Source: Sphingomonadales bacterium Ga0077559 (lineage in GTDB: Bacteria > Pseudomonadota > Alphaproteobacteria > Sphingomonadales > Sphingomonadaceae). Taken from it: a stretch of DNA of 64,000 nt. This document shows, in pieces, positions 37,205 to 45,652 of the stretch (position 1 is the first letter of the stretch; each line of letters starts with the position of its first letter). The stretch spans positions 78,869 to 142,868 of the forward strand of contig LNFK01000044.1 of NCBI GenBank assembly GCA_001464315.1, read 5' to 3'. Made by a program: the position numbers and the translations under genes. Below the pieces are notes generated by a model. It saw only the letters and a list, made by a program, of their open reading frames with translations, was not told the origin of the DNA and ran no database searches.

Positions 37205-38149
37205 ATGGAAAATAAGAAAAACCTCCGAGCATTCAACCTTAACACACTTCCTGTTCTACAGGAGATACTCCGGCACGGTAGTGTAAGCAAAGCTGCAACG
37301 GCACTGGGTGTCTCGCAGCCAGCTTTGAGCGCCGCATTGAAGCAACTCCGTCATCATTTTGATGACCGGCTAGTTGTTCGGTCTGCGGGTTTGACAAAGC
37401 TTACACCCAAAGCTGAAAGCTTATTATCCCCTCTCGAAGATGCACTTGCTGCCATCCACGATGTAATAACACCCGGCACAGGACATTCCGAAAAACAGAA
37501 AGCAGTGATCAAAATTGCTGCTAATGACCATATCATGGTTTTATTAAGTGGACCTATTAGTCAATTGATATCGAAAAATAATATTTGTATATTACCACAA
37601 TTTCTCAGCGCCGGCGGGCACTCTGCAAGGCAGCTCTTCACGGGCGAAATTGAATACGTAATTGCACCGAAATTCGTAATGTTAAGTAGTAGCGTTTCTG
37701 TCAGTGATTTGAAGCTTATCAACACCGAACATTTGTTTTCCGAACGTATGGTTGGCATCGGGCATCCAGATGATCTCGAATTGCTGAAGACATTTACAGT
37801 TGAGGAATATCTTAGTCACCCCCATGTCAGCTTTGAAATCGACACCGAGCAAAATATCTCGGTGGAACAAGCATATCTATCCGCTAATAGCTTGGTACAA
37901 AACGATATCGTTCGTTTCTCTTGTTATACTGCATTGCTCTTCGCAGTCACACAGACGCGCAGTATTGCCCTTGTACCAATCAGTCTAGCAAAGACATTCA
38001 AAGCGCTATTCGACTTCGCGATTTTTGAACCGCCGCTTGCATTTCCACCAGTTGAATGGACAATGATTTGGCATCGCCGGAATGATAATATTGAACAGCA
38101 TGTCCAATTTAGGAAGATTATACAGAGTTGCGTACAACATATGACGTAG
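37205..38149 (+). CDS. LysR family transcriptional regulator (NodD/LinR-like)
   Basis: A 314-residue regulator. The HTH (residues ~8-68: FNLNTLPVLQEILRHGSVSKA, LGVSQPALSAALKQLRHHFD) is followed by a substrate-binding domain (~95-310). The N-terminus is closest to the LysR branch that includes NodD/LinR/NahR-type aromatic sensors. I choose ATG 37205, the ordinary LysR start; 30 upstream codons are open but have no homology. There is no divergent enzyme gene: the upstream neighbour is the winged-helix gene 270 bases away, so the target and inducer are unknown. AT-rich codon use suggests acquisition. Confidence 0.87.
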   Translation: MENKKNLRAFNLNTLPVLQEILRHGSVSKAATALGVSQPALSAALKQLRHHFDDRLVVRSAGLTKLTPKAESLLSPLEDALAAIHDVITPGTGHSEKQKAVIKIAANDHIMVLLSGPISQLISKNNICILPQFLSAGGHSARQLFTGEIEYVIAPKFVMLSSSVSVSDLKLINTEHLFSERMVGIGHPDDLELLKTFTVEEYLSHPHVSFEIDTEQNISVEQAYLSANSLVQNDIVRFSCYTALLFAVTQTRSIALVPISLAKTFKALFDFAIFEPPLAFPPVEWTMIWHRRNDNIEQHVQFRKIIQSCVQHMT

Positions 38150-38821
38150 CGGTGAAGTCTGTTCTTATGCTGTCGATTCATCCCCGAAAAACACAGTGCC
38201 TTTGAGGTGCAACTTGTGCTGCGTGTGAGGAGATGGGTATTCGATTAATGACACTTCCTGAATGAATGTCTTGTTTCAATGGACCCGGCAACAAATGAGG
38301 ACCGCTGCCATGTTGTCATATTCTAACACGTAGCTTTTGGTGCAAAAGCCCAGAAACCTGACGCTCGTCCGTCTATATTTATCGAGAAAGAAACGAATTG
38401 CCCGTACGTCGCGTGGCTTGAGTGGTCGCTTTGCTCCAACCAGGCTTCCAGCATTCCATGGTTTGCGTTCCTGTGCGCCACGATCGAAATTAGAACTACC
38501 CGTTTGACTTCTCCTTTGGCCGGAATGGCCGTGAGAAGGGAACGACTGTTATTCGACGGAAGTCTTTGGGACGGGAGCGGACATTCCGCTCATGATGACG
38601 ATTGTAATCGACAGTTCATCCACCCAAAAAAACAGGATGTGGTTGCACGCTCCAAATAAGATATTTGCTGTCGCATAAACATGAAAATAACAGATGAACT
38701 TTTATTTAAATCGCAACGAAATTGCCGAACAAGGCGGAAGTTCCGCACTGAGTTCTAGAATGTGTAGTCCGTAATTTGGCCATCAGCGGCACGGCGTGGC
38801 GCGAAACTCTCAGTGGCCAGT
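38150..38821. other. 670-bp region without recognisable gene
   Basis: No convincing frame. GAGCGG-ACATT-CCGCTC (38575-38591) is an inverted repeat containing AGCGGACATTCC, also present at 33838. The sequence looks like decayed or mobile-element-derived DNA, common as short scraps in sphingomonad genomes (from memory). Confidence 0.45.
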
Positions 38822-39271
38822 TTACAAAAAATTATTCTGAAAAAATTCCTCTAGTTCGCTATACGTCGCTTCAGAAAGCGAAAGATTGAAACGGCGAGCG
38901 TCCACCGGATCTGCTGTCCGCTCAATCATGCCTTCGCTTTCAAGCAATTTTATCCAACGTAGACCAGTGGTTGCCGGCACAGCCGCGGCAATACAAAGGC
39001 TGGAGACACCAACCTCCTTTCCTTCTTTTGCAGATATAAAAAGGTCGATAAGGATATCCCACGCGGGATCAGCGAACAGATTACCGCTTCCGAAAATCTT
39101 TTCGCGGGCGCGACGACTGCGATAATATTTTTTTGCACATTTTAATATCGTCGCGTCAGCACTGTCATCAGATCCATGATTTTCTGCAAGAATGGCAACC
39201 CGGTGTTGAACTGCCTTCAATTCAGAAGCGATGATGCTCAGATCACTCTGTAACTTAATTAGCTCATCCAT
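38822..39271 (-). CDS. Winged-helix regulator, last gene of the RadC/LuxR operon
   Basis: A 149-residue protein. Residues 1-30 form a heptad-like helix (LIKLQSDLSIIASELKAVQH), and a basic linker (YYRSRRAREKIFG) leads into a winged helix: DPAWDILIDLFISAKEGKEV, SSLCIAAAVPATTGLRWIKL, LESEGMIERTADPVDARRFN. This pattern is common in sphingomonad small regulators of unknown target. It starts inside the end of the RadC gene (13-base overlap), so it is made together with RadC. Best candidate to bind the two inverted repeats upstream of the operon (inference). Confidence 0.8.
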   Translation of the reverse strand: MDELIKLQSDLSIIASELKAVQHRVAILAENHGSDDSADATILKCAKKYYRSRRAREKIFGSGNLFADPAWDILIDLFISAKEGKEVGVSSLCIAAAVPATTGLRWIKLLESEGMIERTADPVDARRFNLSLSEATYSELEEFFQNNFL

Positions 39272-39846
39272 TCAAATAGCCCCTGCCTTGAAAAACTGAA
39301 CCACCTATTTGCCGCAATGATAATATGATCTTTAACTTCGATCTCCATTTGTCTGCCAATCGAGGCTAGTTCCCTTGTGAAATTTAAATCCGCATGACTT
39401 GGTTCAGTACCGCCTCCAGGGTGATTATGCACCAGAATTAGACCACACGCGGAAAGTTCGAGCGCCCTGCGAATAATCTGTCTGGGATAGGCTGTAAGGG
39501 TCGTCAGCGTCCCCTCCGCCATTACTTCATCGCCAACCAATTGGCTGCTTCGGTCAAGAAAAACCACTCTCAACTGTTCTGTTGATAGTGAGCCCATGCT
39601 GGCTACCAGATAATCGATTAATTCCTGATTTGTTGAATCGACAACCTTGCGCGTTATCTCGGATTTAAGGCTAATACAGTTCGCTGCATGGGCGGAGTCT
39701 AACAGACCAATCACCTTGTCATTGCTACCGATCACTCGCTGCAGTGCTTCAGCAGTTTCGTTAAAAATTCGCCCCAGCGAATTAAACTCGTACAATAATG
39801 CTGTGGAAAGTGCGAAAGCATCATTTGGTGCAACATGGGCAATCAA
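39259..39846 (-). CDS. RadC-like JAB/MPN-domain protein
   Basis: A protein of ~195 residues with an N-terminal helical part (DAFALSTALLYEFNSLGRIF) and the RadC JAB domain: VVFLDRSSQLVGDEVMAEGT, LTAYPRQIIRRALELSACGL, and the metal motif ILVHNHPGGGTEPSHADLNFT, with DHIIIAANRWFSFSRQG at the end. RadC proteins are not the repair enzyme once supposed; the JAB fold is a metallopeptidase type and here the metal-binding His residues and Asp are intact. The frame is open to 40089, but the only start not deep inside the upstream gene is TTG 39846, which overlaps that gene's stop (TTGA). The start is therefore uncertain; ATG 40038 is the alternative. Confidence 0.85.
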   Translation of the reverse strand: MIAHVAPNDAFALSTALLYEFNSLGRIFNETAEALQRVIGSNDKVIGLLDSAHAANCISLKSEITRKVVDSTNQELIDYLVASMGSLSTEQLRVVFLDRSSQLVGDEVMAEGTLTTLTAYPRQIIRRALELSACGLILVHNHPGGGTEPSHADLNFTRELASIGRQMEIEVKDHIIIAANRWFSFSRQGLFEWMS

Positions 39847-40280
39847 TGCCGCCAGTGCGGTTCGTTGCTGTTCTGATGCGTTAGTCGTTGATAATTGTAA
39901 GTGCCTACCATCAAAATTATGAGCAAAGGGTACGAGCTCGACACCTGCATGACCGCGTACACAAGCGGGTCGATCTTGTAGTTGAGAAATTTTATGACAT
40001 GCGCGATGAGCGAGATTGTTTGGAGCGAGCTTACCCATAATGGCCACATCCGTCTTGCACGTAATGCGATAACGAGAAGCGCAATCCAAGCGATAAGGTC
40101 AATGACAAAGTGCCCCGGATCAAGCTTCGAATAGGTGGCAGGGGTGAGTGCATGGACAAATGGGTCGCTCGCGATCATCATGATAAAAATGATTGCCGCT
40201 GCGCGCTCCGGCTTGCCACCTCGCCACAAAGCGTAACCGACGCTTAGGGCAAAGAGCAATGAGAAGAAGATCACGCGCAC
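39843..40280 (-). CDS. Small membrane protein of the RadC/LuxR operon
   Basis: A 145-residue protein with four or five hydrophobic segments: IFFSLLFALSVGYAL (~4-18), AAAIIFIMMIAS (~27-38), FVIDLIAWIALLVIAL (~58-73), LQTISLIAHVIKFL (~86-99) and LIILMVGTYNY (~119-129). I do not recognise a named family. It lies 45 bases after the 111-residue gene, and its stop overlaps the proposed start of the RadC gene. The setting suggests a membrane partner of the membrane-anchored LuxR-type protein in the same operon, but nothing in the sequence proves it. Confidence 0.72.
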   Translation of the reverse strand: MRVIFFSLLFALSVGYALWRGGKPERAAAIIFIMMIASDPFVHALTPATYSKLDPGHFVIDLIAWIALLVIALRARRMWPLWVSSLQTISLIAHVIKFLNYKIDPLVYAVMQVSSSYPLLIILMVGTYNYQRLTHQNSNEPHWRH

Positions 40281-40325
40281 GCTGCAAAACCAACACGCAG
40301 CGGCAAGCTTGTCAATATGTGTAGC

Positions 40326-40661
40326 TCAACCTGCCAACGCGAGTTTCGTCACATTGTCGGATGCTCCTTCGACCTTTGGGCATTCGTGTATGTCCATTCC
40401 TGCATATACTTTTGCAAGACCCGATAGATCTTTGTGAGCGCGAAGGATGTCATTGCTTGCAGTAAGTAGAGCCATCTGTGCTTTTGCAAGACGGGCAATC
40501 GTCGCTTGGCCAGTTGCCGCAGCAACACCGGTGTCACGCCGCGCTTGGACGACCGTCTTTATAAGTGTTGAGACCTGGATGAGCGCATCATCAAGGCAAG
40601 CCTCGGTCGCTGGAACTTCGCGGGCAATGCGGGCTGCGGCTAATTCGATCTGCATTTTCAT
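40326..40661 (-). CDS. Small helical protein of the RadC/LuxR operon
   Basis: A 111-residue all-helical protein of unknown function: KMQIELAAARIAREVPATEA, ALIQVSTLIKTVVQARRDTG, IARLAKAQMALLTASNDILR, and a C-terminal segment with a single Cys (GMDIHECPKVEGA). No signal peptide or membrane segment. AAAGGGG upstream of ATG 40661 supports the start, seven codons inside a longer frame. The periodicity suggests a four-helix bundle, possibly an oligomer or adaptor. It lies 64 bases after the LuxR-type gene. Confidence 0.7.
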   Translation of the reverse strand: MKMQIELAAARIAREVPATEACLDDALIQVSTLIKTVVQARRDTGVAAATGQATIARLAKAQMALLTASNDILRAHKDLSGLAKVYAGMDIHECPKVEGASDNVTKLALAG

Positions 40662-40725
40662 AGAATATCCCCTTTCCCGCAATCACGTCCGTGATGCAGG
40701 ATATTAAAGTTGCACGTAACCAATT

Positions 40726-41247
40726 TCAGGTAGCGGCCAACAGTCCTTCCAGGCTCTGAGCAACCGCAAGGGCGATCAGAACAATGGATAAAATGCCGAC
40801 GGTCAGACCGACGATGATAAGCAGCCTCGCATTGGTGCTCAAATCGACGGAAGTGCTCCATCCGAAGTCCGGAGATAGTCGGGGTTGGTACTCGGTTACT
40901 CCGCTAAACGGTATGGCGGGTTCTTCGAGTGTTAATCCTATCGTCTGCCGTTCTTCTGGAAAGAATGTTTCGGCATGTTGCGACACTTTGGAAACACATG
41001 CTGGGTCATATATGATCCGATCATATATCCCAGTAGCTCTTGCAAAGATGAGTGCTGCCTCGTCGCGATTACGCGCGCCAAGGATGTGCCTAGCACTTGC
41101 TATACGTTGGTCGACCGTTGGCTTGGCAATGCCTAACTCTCGAGCGATTTCTTTGGATGATTTGCGCATGACAACGAGCTGCATGCATTGACGCTGTTTG
41201 TCAGTAAGCCGCGCAACATTAATGCGTTCAATTCCGTTTGGCCCCAC
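40726..41247 (-). CDS. LuxR-type HTH protein with C-terminal membrane anchor
   Basis: A 173-residue protein with an unusual order. The LuxR/GerE helix-turn-helix is at the N-terminus (residues ~13-70: LTDKQRQCMQLVVMRKSSKE, IARELGIAKPTVDQRIASAR). A ~70-residue linker follows, and a single membrane helix lies near the C-terminus (~142-166: LLIIVGLTVGILSIVLIALAVA). There is no receiver or autoinducer domain. The DNA-binding domain would face the cytoplasm while tethered to the membrane, as in ToxR/CadC-like one-component regulators but with reversed topology. Start GTG 41247 has AAGGA upstream. Similar proteins occur across sphingomonads (recall). Confidence 0.83.
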   Translation of the reverse strand: MGPNGIERINVARLTDKQRQCMQLVVMRKSSKEIARELGIAKPTVDQRIASARHILGARNRDEAALIFARATGIYDRIIYDPACVSKVSQHAETFFPEERQTIGLTLEEPAIPFSGVTEYQPRLSPDFGWSTSVDLSTNARLLIIVGLTVGILSIVLIALAVAQSLEGLLAAT

Positions 41248-41306
41248 TATCTGCGTTCCTTCTGCAGACGTTGATTATCGTTTGCTTTAAGATGTTTTGC
41301 AAATCT

Positions 41307-41480
41307 TTAGTTATTGGTAATGTCTGGAGATGGGTTAGACCGGCTGGCGATGATATTCGTTAGCAGGTTCAGTGCCAAATCCACATGAACGGCGACAGTA
41401 TCCAGTTTTAGCCTGTCCAACTCGTCAAGGAGCGCCTGCATTCGCGCAGCAACCGCACGATGCTCATCATATAGAACCAT
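41307..41480 (-). CDS. Micro-protein B (57 aa), first gene of the RadC/LuxR operon
   Basis: A 57-codon frame starting at ATG 41480 with GAGGA about seven bases upstream. The core LDELDRLKLDTVAVHVDLAL matches micro-protein A at 36154 in 15 of 20 positions. A polar tail (SNPSPDITNN) ends it 59 bases before the LuxR-type gene. It is helical, without a membrane segment. The strong conservation of TVAVH(V/I)DLA between two otherwise different loci suggests a binding surface. Function unknown; not found by length-limited gene callers. Confidence 0.78.
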   Translation of the reverse strand: MVLYDEHRAVAARMQALLDELDRLKLDTVAVHVDLALNLLTNIIASRSNPSPDITNN

Positions 41481-41539
41481 TTTGGATCCTCATCCTTTCG
41501 CGGCCACGCCATTTTTCATGCCTGCGAGTTATAATTCGC

Positions 41540-41581
41540 TTACGACATTGTAGTAAAAAAAGTCTTTACGACAACGGTAAA
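41540..41581. promoter_or_regulatory. Tandem 17-bp inverted repeats upstream of the RadC/LuxR operon
   Basis: Site 1 (41540-41556) TTACGACATTGTAGTAA and site 2 (41565-41581) TTTACGACAACGGTAAA share TTACGACA and have TTAC/GTAA-type arms; their centres are 25 bp apart, about 60-90 bp before micro-protein B. A TATAAC-like -10 for the minus strand lies at about 41530-41535, so site 1 would cover the -35 region. The arrangement fits a repressor operator, perhaps for the winged-helix protein encoded last in the operon. Confidence 0.5.
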
Positions 41582-42103
41582 TTAGATCGGACATCTAGGG
41601 GTTGCTTCGGACGCTGCCTTTTCTGCCGCAGAGATACATATCTGCCTTACGATAAGTCGTTATCGCGCTCGGCGCGAAGCAAACCAAGTCCCCCTGCCTA
41701 ATGAGCCACGTCTTACCGCACACGCACTTTTTTAATTGACCGGCTACCCAGTTCTGACGACATCTCGAACTTATTTTTCTGGCTAGTCCAAAGGTCGCTT
41801 ATGAACGCGCAATTTGGCACCGAGAACGTCTGTAACCGGCAACAATGCGGAATGGCTGCAAAAAGGCCGTTAGCAGACCGTCGCCTTTCATATCGCTGCA
41901 CCACATAGCCAGTCGTTCGTCACTTAGATCAGATCGCTACGACGAGACCAAAACACTCCTTAAATCACAACATCAAATCTGTGCCATTGGTGCTGACGGG
42001 AAAAGCTGTAGCGATTGTTATCTCTCTCTTCAGAAGTTAAAATTTCGACGTGGAATTGACTGAATTAACGTTAGAGTCGCAACTTTTGGCGTGATTAACA
42101 ATA
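41582..42103. other. 520-bp intergenic region without recognisable gene
   Basis: I see no family-like frame. It separates the minus-strand RadC/LuxR operon upstream end from the 3' end of the hybrid-kinase operon. Confidence 0.5.
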
Positions 42104-45100
42104 TTATACCCGTTGCCTGAATAGCCAAGCATTGTCACAAAGTAGCTTGCTAAACTGGTCCTTATCAGCACCGCGCAATAATTCTTCCATCGTCAGTGCA
42201 GCTTCACCAAATGCTGCATCACCGAAATGGCCAGCGGTCCCAGCCAATTTATGTAATTGGGTTATTAATTCCGATATGTCGGCTTCGCTCGGGGTAGGAT
42301 TGTCGAACTGCTTTTCCCAGAGCGCCAAAGCTTGCACTTTTCGCGACCGATAGCGCTCCATCAAATTGGGGTGCATAGCATCTCGTGTAGGTGTCGCCTC
42401 GAACTTAGTTGCGCGCCGCAAAGGGGGTAATTGGTCGACATAAGCGGCAACAATGTCTTGCAAAGCGACCATTTGAACTGGTTTGGCCAGATGGGCCTGC
42501 ATCCCCGCTTCCAAACAAGCAGCGACGTCTTCGGCGTAGGCATTGGCGGTTAAGGCCACGATGGGCAGGTCGTCGGCGCTGAAACCGGCTGCGCGCAATC
42601 TGCGGGCCGCTTCCAACCCATCTACATTTGGCATTTGTATATCCATAAGTACCAGTCGATATGGACTTTGCGCTGCGGCAGCCGTTTGAACCATCTTAAT
42701 TACTTCAAGCCCATCAACGGCAATTTCTGCGTCAACGCCGACGCGCTCCGCCATGGCGAGAATCAGTGCTTGATTTATATCATGATCTTCAGCGATCAAA
42801 ACACGTGGGCGCGACGCCCCTTCGTCGCCTTTTACTTTACTGGGTTGGCCAATAAAGTCCTCAGACGGTGGATCAGATCTTACAAGCGGCAAAGTAACGG
42901 AAAACACGGTCCCTTCGCCGACCATGCTGCTGACAGTAATCTCGCCGCCCATCATTCTTGCCAGCTGATCGCTAATTGATAGGCCGAGTCCAGTGCCACC
43001 ATATTTCCGTGCAGTCGAACCGTCGGCTTGAGTGAATTGATCAAAGATTACGTCCAGACGATCTGGCGGTATGCCAATGCCGCTATCGCTGACGTCGATC
43101 TGCAGTCGTGGTTCGGGCGACAAGCGATCAACCGACGCATGCACTTTAATCCAACCGCGCTCGGTAAACTTCACAGCATTCCCCACAAGGTTAAGGACAA
43201 TCTGACGAAGTCGCAATTGGTCTCCATTTATCCATTGAGGCACATCGTCTTCGACCAAAATGCTGAGCTCAATCTTTTTGGAGTCCGCAATTGGCTGCAT
43301 TAGTCGAACAGCGCCCTGCAGCTTATGACGCAGATCTACCGGCTCGCAAACAACTTGCATCTGACCAGCTTCAATCTTCGAAATGTCGAGGATGTCGTTC
43401 AGCAAGCGCATCATAGCATGGCCAGACTCAGCAATCATTTCGGCTTGGAGGCGCTGATTATTGTTCAGTTCACTATCAAGCAGAAGCTTAGTGAATCCGA
43501 TCACGCCATTCATCGGCGTGCGTATCTCGTGGCTCATATTAGCCAAGAATGCGGATTTTGCTGTAGCGGCTTTTTCGGCTCGCTCACGCGCTTCGCGCAA
43601 TTCTGTCTCCAGTGCCTTCGTTTCGTCAATATTTCGAATTGAAGCGATTATTTCGTACGGGTCACCGGTTACTTCATCGCGTACGAGTCCGCAGGTGGCC
43701 TCGAGCCAAACAAAAGTTCCTGGTGCGGATAGCAGTTCGGAGCGGAAGGCTACCCGTGGCCGTTCGACATTGCCATTGACGAGATCGTCGAAAGTCTCCC
43801 GAACGATTTGCTGGTCGTCGGCATGAAAGCGTTCAAGCAAGTTCGCTCCAATTAACGCACGTGGACTGATCCCTAAAAGCGTGCGCGAAGAAGGCGAAGC
43901 ATATTTGCAACGTCCATCCAAGCCTAGTCGGAAAACCGCGTCTGTCGCATTGTTGGCAAGAAGGCTCAGCTGTGCTTGATGCTCTCGCAATTGCTCTGAA
44001 GCCCGACGTTGGTCAGTAATGTCGTTAGCTGCACCTATAAAACCGACAATTTTGCCTGCACTATCGAATTCGGCACTAGTTACTGTTTCAATCCACAAAT
44101 CTTCGCCGTCTGCGCCGCGGAAATGACCAATACGGCGTTTAACATCGCCCGGCTTGTTGAACCCTTGCCAAGCTGGATCATCGTCATAAGAGGTGGTGTC
44201 GGCAAGTGCGCGCCTCCAGCCATCACCCAGCATTTCATCGACCGTGAAGCCAACCTTGTCGCTCCATAGCTTATTCACATAGGTGAGCTGGCCGTCGGTG
44301 CCAGCGCGGAATATTCCGATTGGTGCGGTTTCGGCCATCCGTCTGAAACGCTCTTCGCTTTCAGCCAGTGCGCTCTGCTGGCGCACGCGCTCGCTGACGT
44401 CGCGAATATTGCCAACAGTTCCAGCAAAGGCCCCCACTTCATCCACAAACGGCTGCACCGTAACCTCAATATGATGAAGCATGCCTTTGGCATCAATAAA
44501 CTGTTGGTCGAGCACGCATTCCTTGATTTCGCCGTCAATTATCCGCGGATAAAGCGCACGTGCTTTGGCGACATCGACGGGCGTTAGAAGCTTCGTGGTC
44601 GGCCATCCAAGACTTTGATCGACTGTGAAACCAGTGAGCTTCTCCCATTCAGCATTTAAATATGTCCAGCGTCCAACCGCGTCAGTACGAAAGATAACGT
44701 CCCCGACATTCTGCAAAATGAAATCTGCAAAGTCCCTCCGCTCACGCAATTGGTCGCCGATAAGGTCACGGCTTTTTAGCATTGCAGCCACCGGAAGACC
44801 AACAGCAAAGCACGTTGCCAGAAAAATCTGAAGCGCAAACAATTGATCGCCTAAGTTGCCTTGAACGAGATGAATCGGCCCGTCGTCAAGCGCTGTAGCG
44901 ATAGAAGCGATAATCGAGATTTTGACGACCGAAAGCGCCGTACCGACGCTGCCTTGCCAAAAAGCGTGCAAAACAACCACGGGTATTACCGCAAATAGAA
45001 ATGGATATGTCGTTTGACTAAATACAGATATACATACCGCGGTACCAACTGCAAACAATGCGAGCCATTCGGTCACCTCGTGCCGCGTCGGGCGGCGTCT

Positions 45101-45652
45101 CGTTTTCCACGCGTCAGTCAATATCAAAATTGCGGGCGTTACAAGGAGCAAACCTAGGCCGTCTGCGACAGCCCACCCTTGGAACATCGACCAGGCCGAT
45201 CCATGGTCCGGCGCCCCCAATATTACCAGAGCCGACAAACCCGATGCAACCGGCGCGACAATCCCCGCGATAGCACAGAAGGATATAAGGTCGGGCAGCA
45301 GTGACATATCTGGTCTGCGCAAATTTAATCGCCACATACCGAACCAAACGATCAAAACTTCGAGACTGTTTACAAGACTAAGCGAAATAGCGCGGGCAAA
45401 TTCATCACCAGCATAGACGTTTGCCGCGATGTTGGCTGCAAAAGCCGCAGGTAAAAAGGCCAAATCGCCTAATCCGCGACCGCGCAGGAGAATCGCGACA
45501 AGCACGGCGTTCGGCAGCCAGACCGCCGCTACGCGGCTTTCATCACGTGTCAGCACGACACCACCCCAGGCCAAAACACCGAATAGAAGCGCAGTCAGGA
45601 CAACTGACCAAAAACTAGGGTATGTCTGGGCTCTAAGCTTGTTCAGCATCAT
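42104..45652 (-). CDS. MASE1-PAS hybrid sensor histidine kinase with receiver and Hpt domains
   Basis: An 1182-residue phosphorelay protein. Residues ~10-290 form a MASE1 membrane sensor (VAAVWLPNAVLVAILLRGRG, eight or so helices). Three PAS domains follow (~310-430, 440-560, 570-690), then HisKA (H-box NMSHEIRTPMNGVIGF), HATPase (NLVGNAVKFTERG, DSGIGIPPDRL, GTGLGLSISDQLAR), receiver (~975-1090; VLIAEDHDINQ, phospho-Asp in VLMDIQMPNVDGL) and Hpt (~1110-1182; HKLAGTAGHFGDAAF). All steps of a His-Asp-His relay are in one chain, so it could phosphorylate the lone receiver encoded first in the same operon. Overlaps the glycosyltransferase gene by ATGA. Confidence 0.93.
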   Translation of the reverse strand: MMLNKLRAQTYPSFWSVVLTALLFGVLAWGGVVLTRDESRVAAVWLPNAVLVAILLRGRGLGDLAFLPAAFAANIAANVYAGDEFARAISLSLVNSLEVLIVWFGMWRLNLRRPDMSLLPDLISFCAIAGIVAPVASGLSALVILGAPDHGSAWSMFQGWAVADGLGLLLVTPAILILTDAWKTRRRPTRHEVTEWLALFAVGTAVCISVFSQTTYPFLFAVIPVVVLHAFWQGSVGTALSVVKISIIASIATALDDGPIHLVQGNLGDQLFALQIFLATCFAVGLPVAAMLKSRDLIGDQLRERRDFADFILQNVGDVIFRTDAVGRWTYLNAEWEKLTGFTVDQSLGWPTTKLLTPVDVAKARALYPRIIDGEIKECVLDQQFIDAKGMLHHIEVTVQPFVDEVGAFAGTVGNIRDVSERVRQQSALAESEERFRRMAETAPIGIFRAGTDGQLTYVNKLWSDKVGFTVDEMLGDGWRRALADTTSYDDDPAWQGFNKPGDVKRRIGHFRGADGEDLWIETVTSAEFDSAGKIVGFIGAANDITDQRRASEQLREHQAQLSLLANNATDAVFRLGLDGRCKYASPSSRTLLGISPRALIGANLLERFHADDQQIVRETFDDLVNGNVERPRVAFRSELLSAPGTFVWLEATCGLVRDEVTGDPYEIIASIRNIDETKALETELREARERAEKAATAKSAFLANMSHEIRTPMNGVIGFTKLLLDSELNNNQRLQAEMIAESGHAMMRLLNDILDISKIEAGQMQVVCEPVDLRHKLQGAVRLMQPIADSKKIELSILVEDDVPQWINGDQLRLRQIVLNLVGNAVKFTERGWIKVHASVDRLSPEPRLQIDVSDSGIGIPPDRLDVIFDQFTQADGSTARKYGGTGLGLSISDQLARMMGGEITVSSMVGEGTVFSVTLPLVRSDPPSEDFIGQPSKVKGDEGASRPRVLIAEDHDINQALILAMAERVGVDAEIAVDGLEVIKMVQTAAAAQSPYRLVLMDIQMPNVDGLEAARRLRAAGFSADDLPIVALTANAYAEDVAACLEAGMQAHLAKPVQMVALQDIVAAYVDQLPPLRRATKFEATPTRDAMHPNLMERYRSRKVQALALWEKQFDNPTPSEADISELITQLHKLAGTAGHFGDAAFGEAALTMEELLRGADKDQFSKLLCDNAWLFRQRV

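Noticed and set aside
39259..40089. 276-residue RadC-like protein from the longest frame
   Set aside because: Its first ~80 residues are a shadow of the membrane-protein gene in another frame; a TTG overlapping that gene's stop is a better start.
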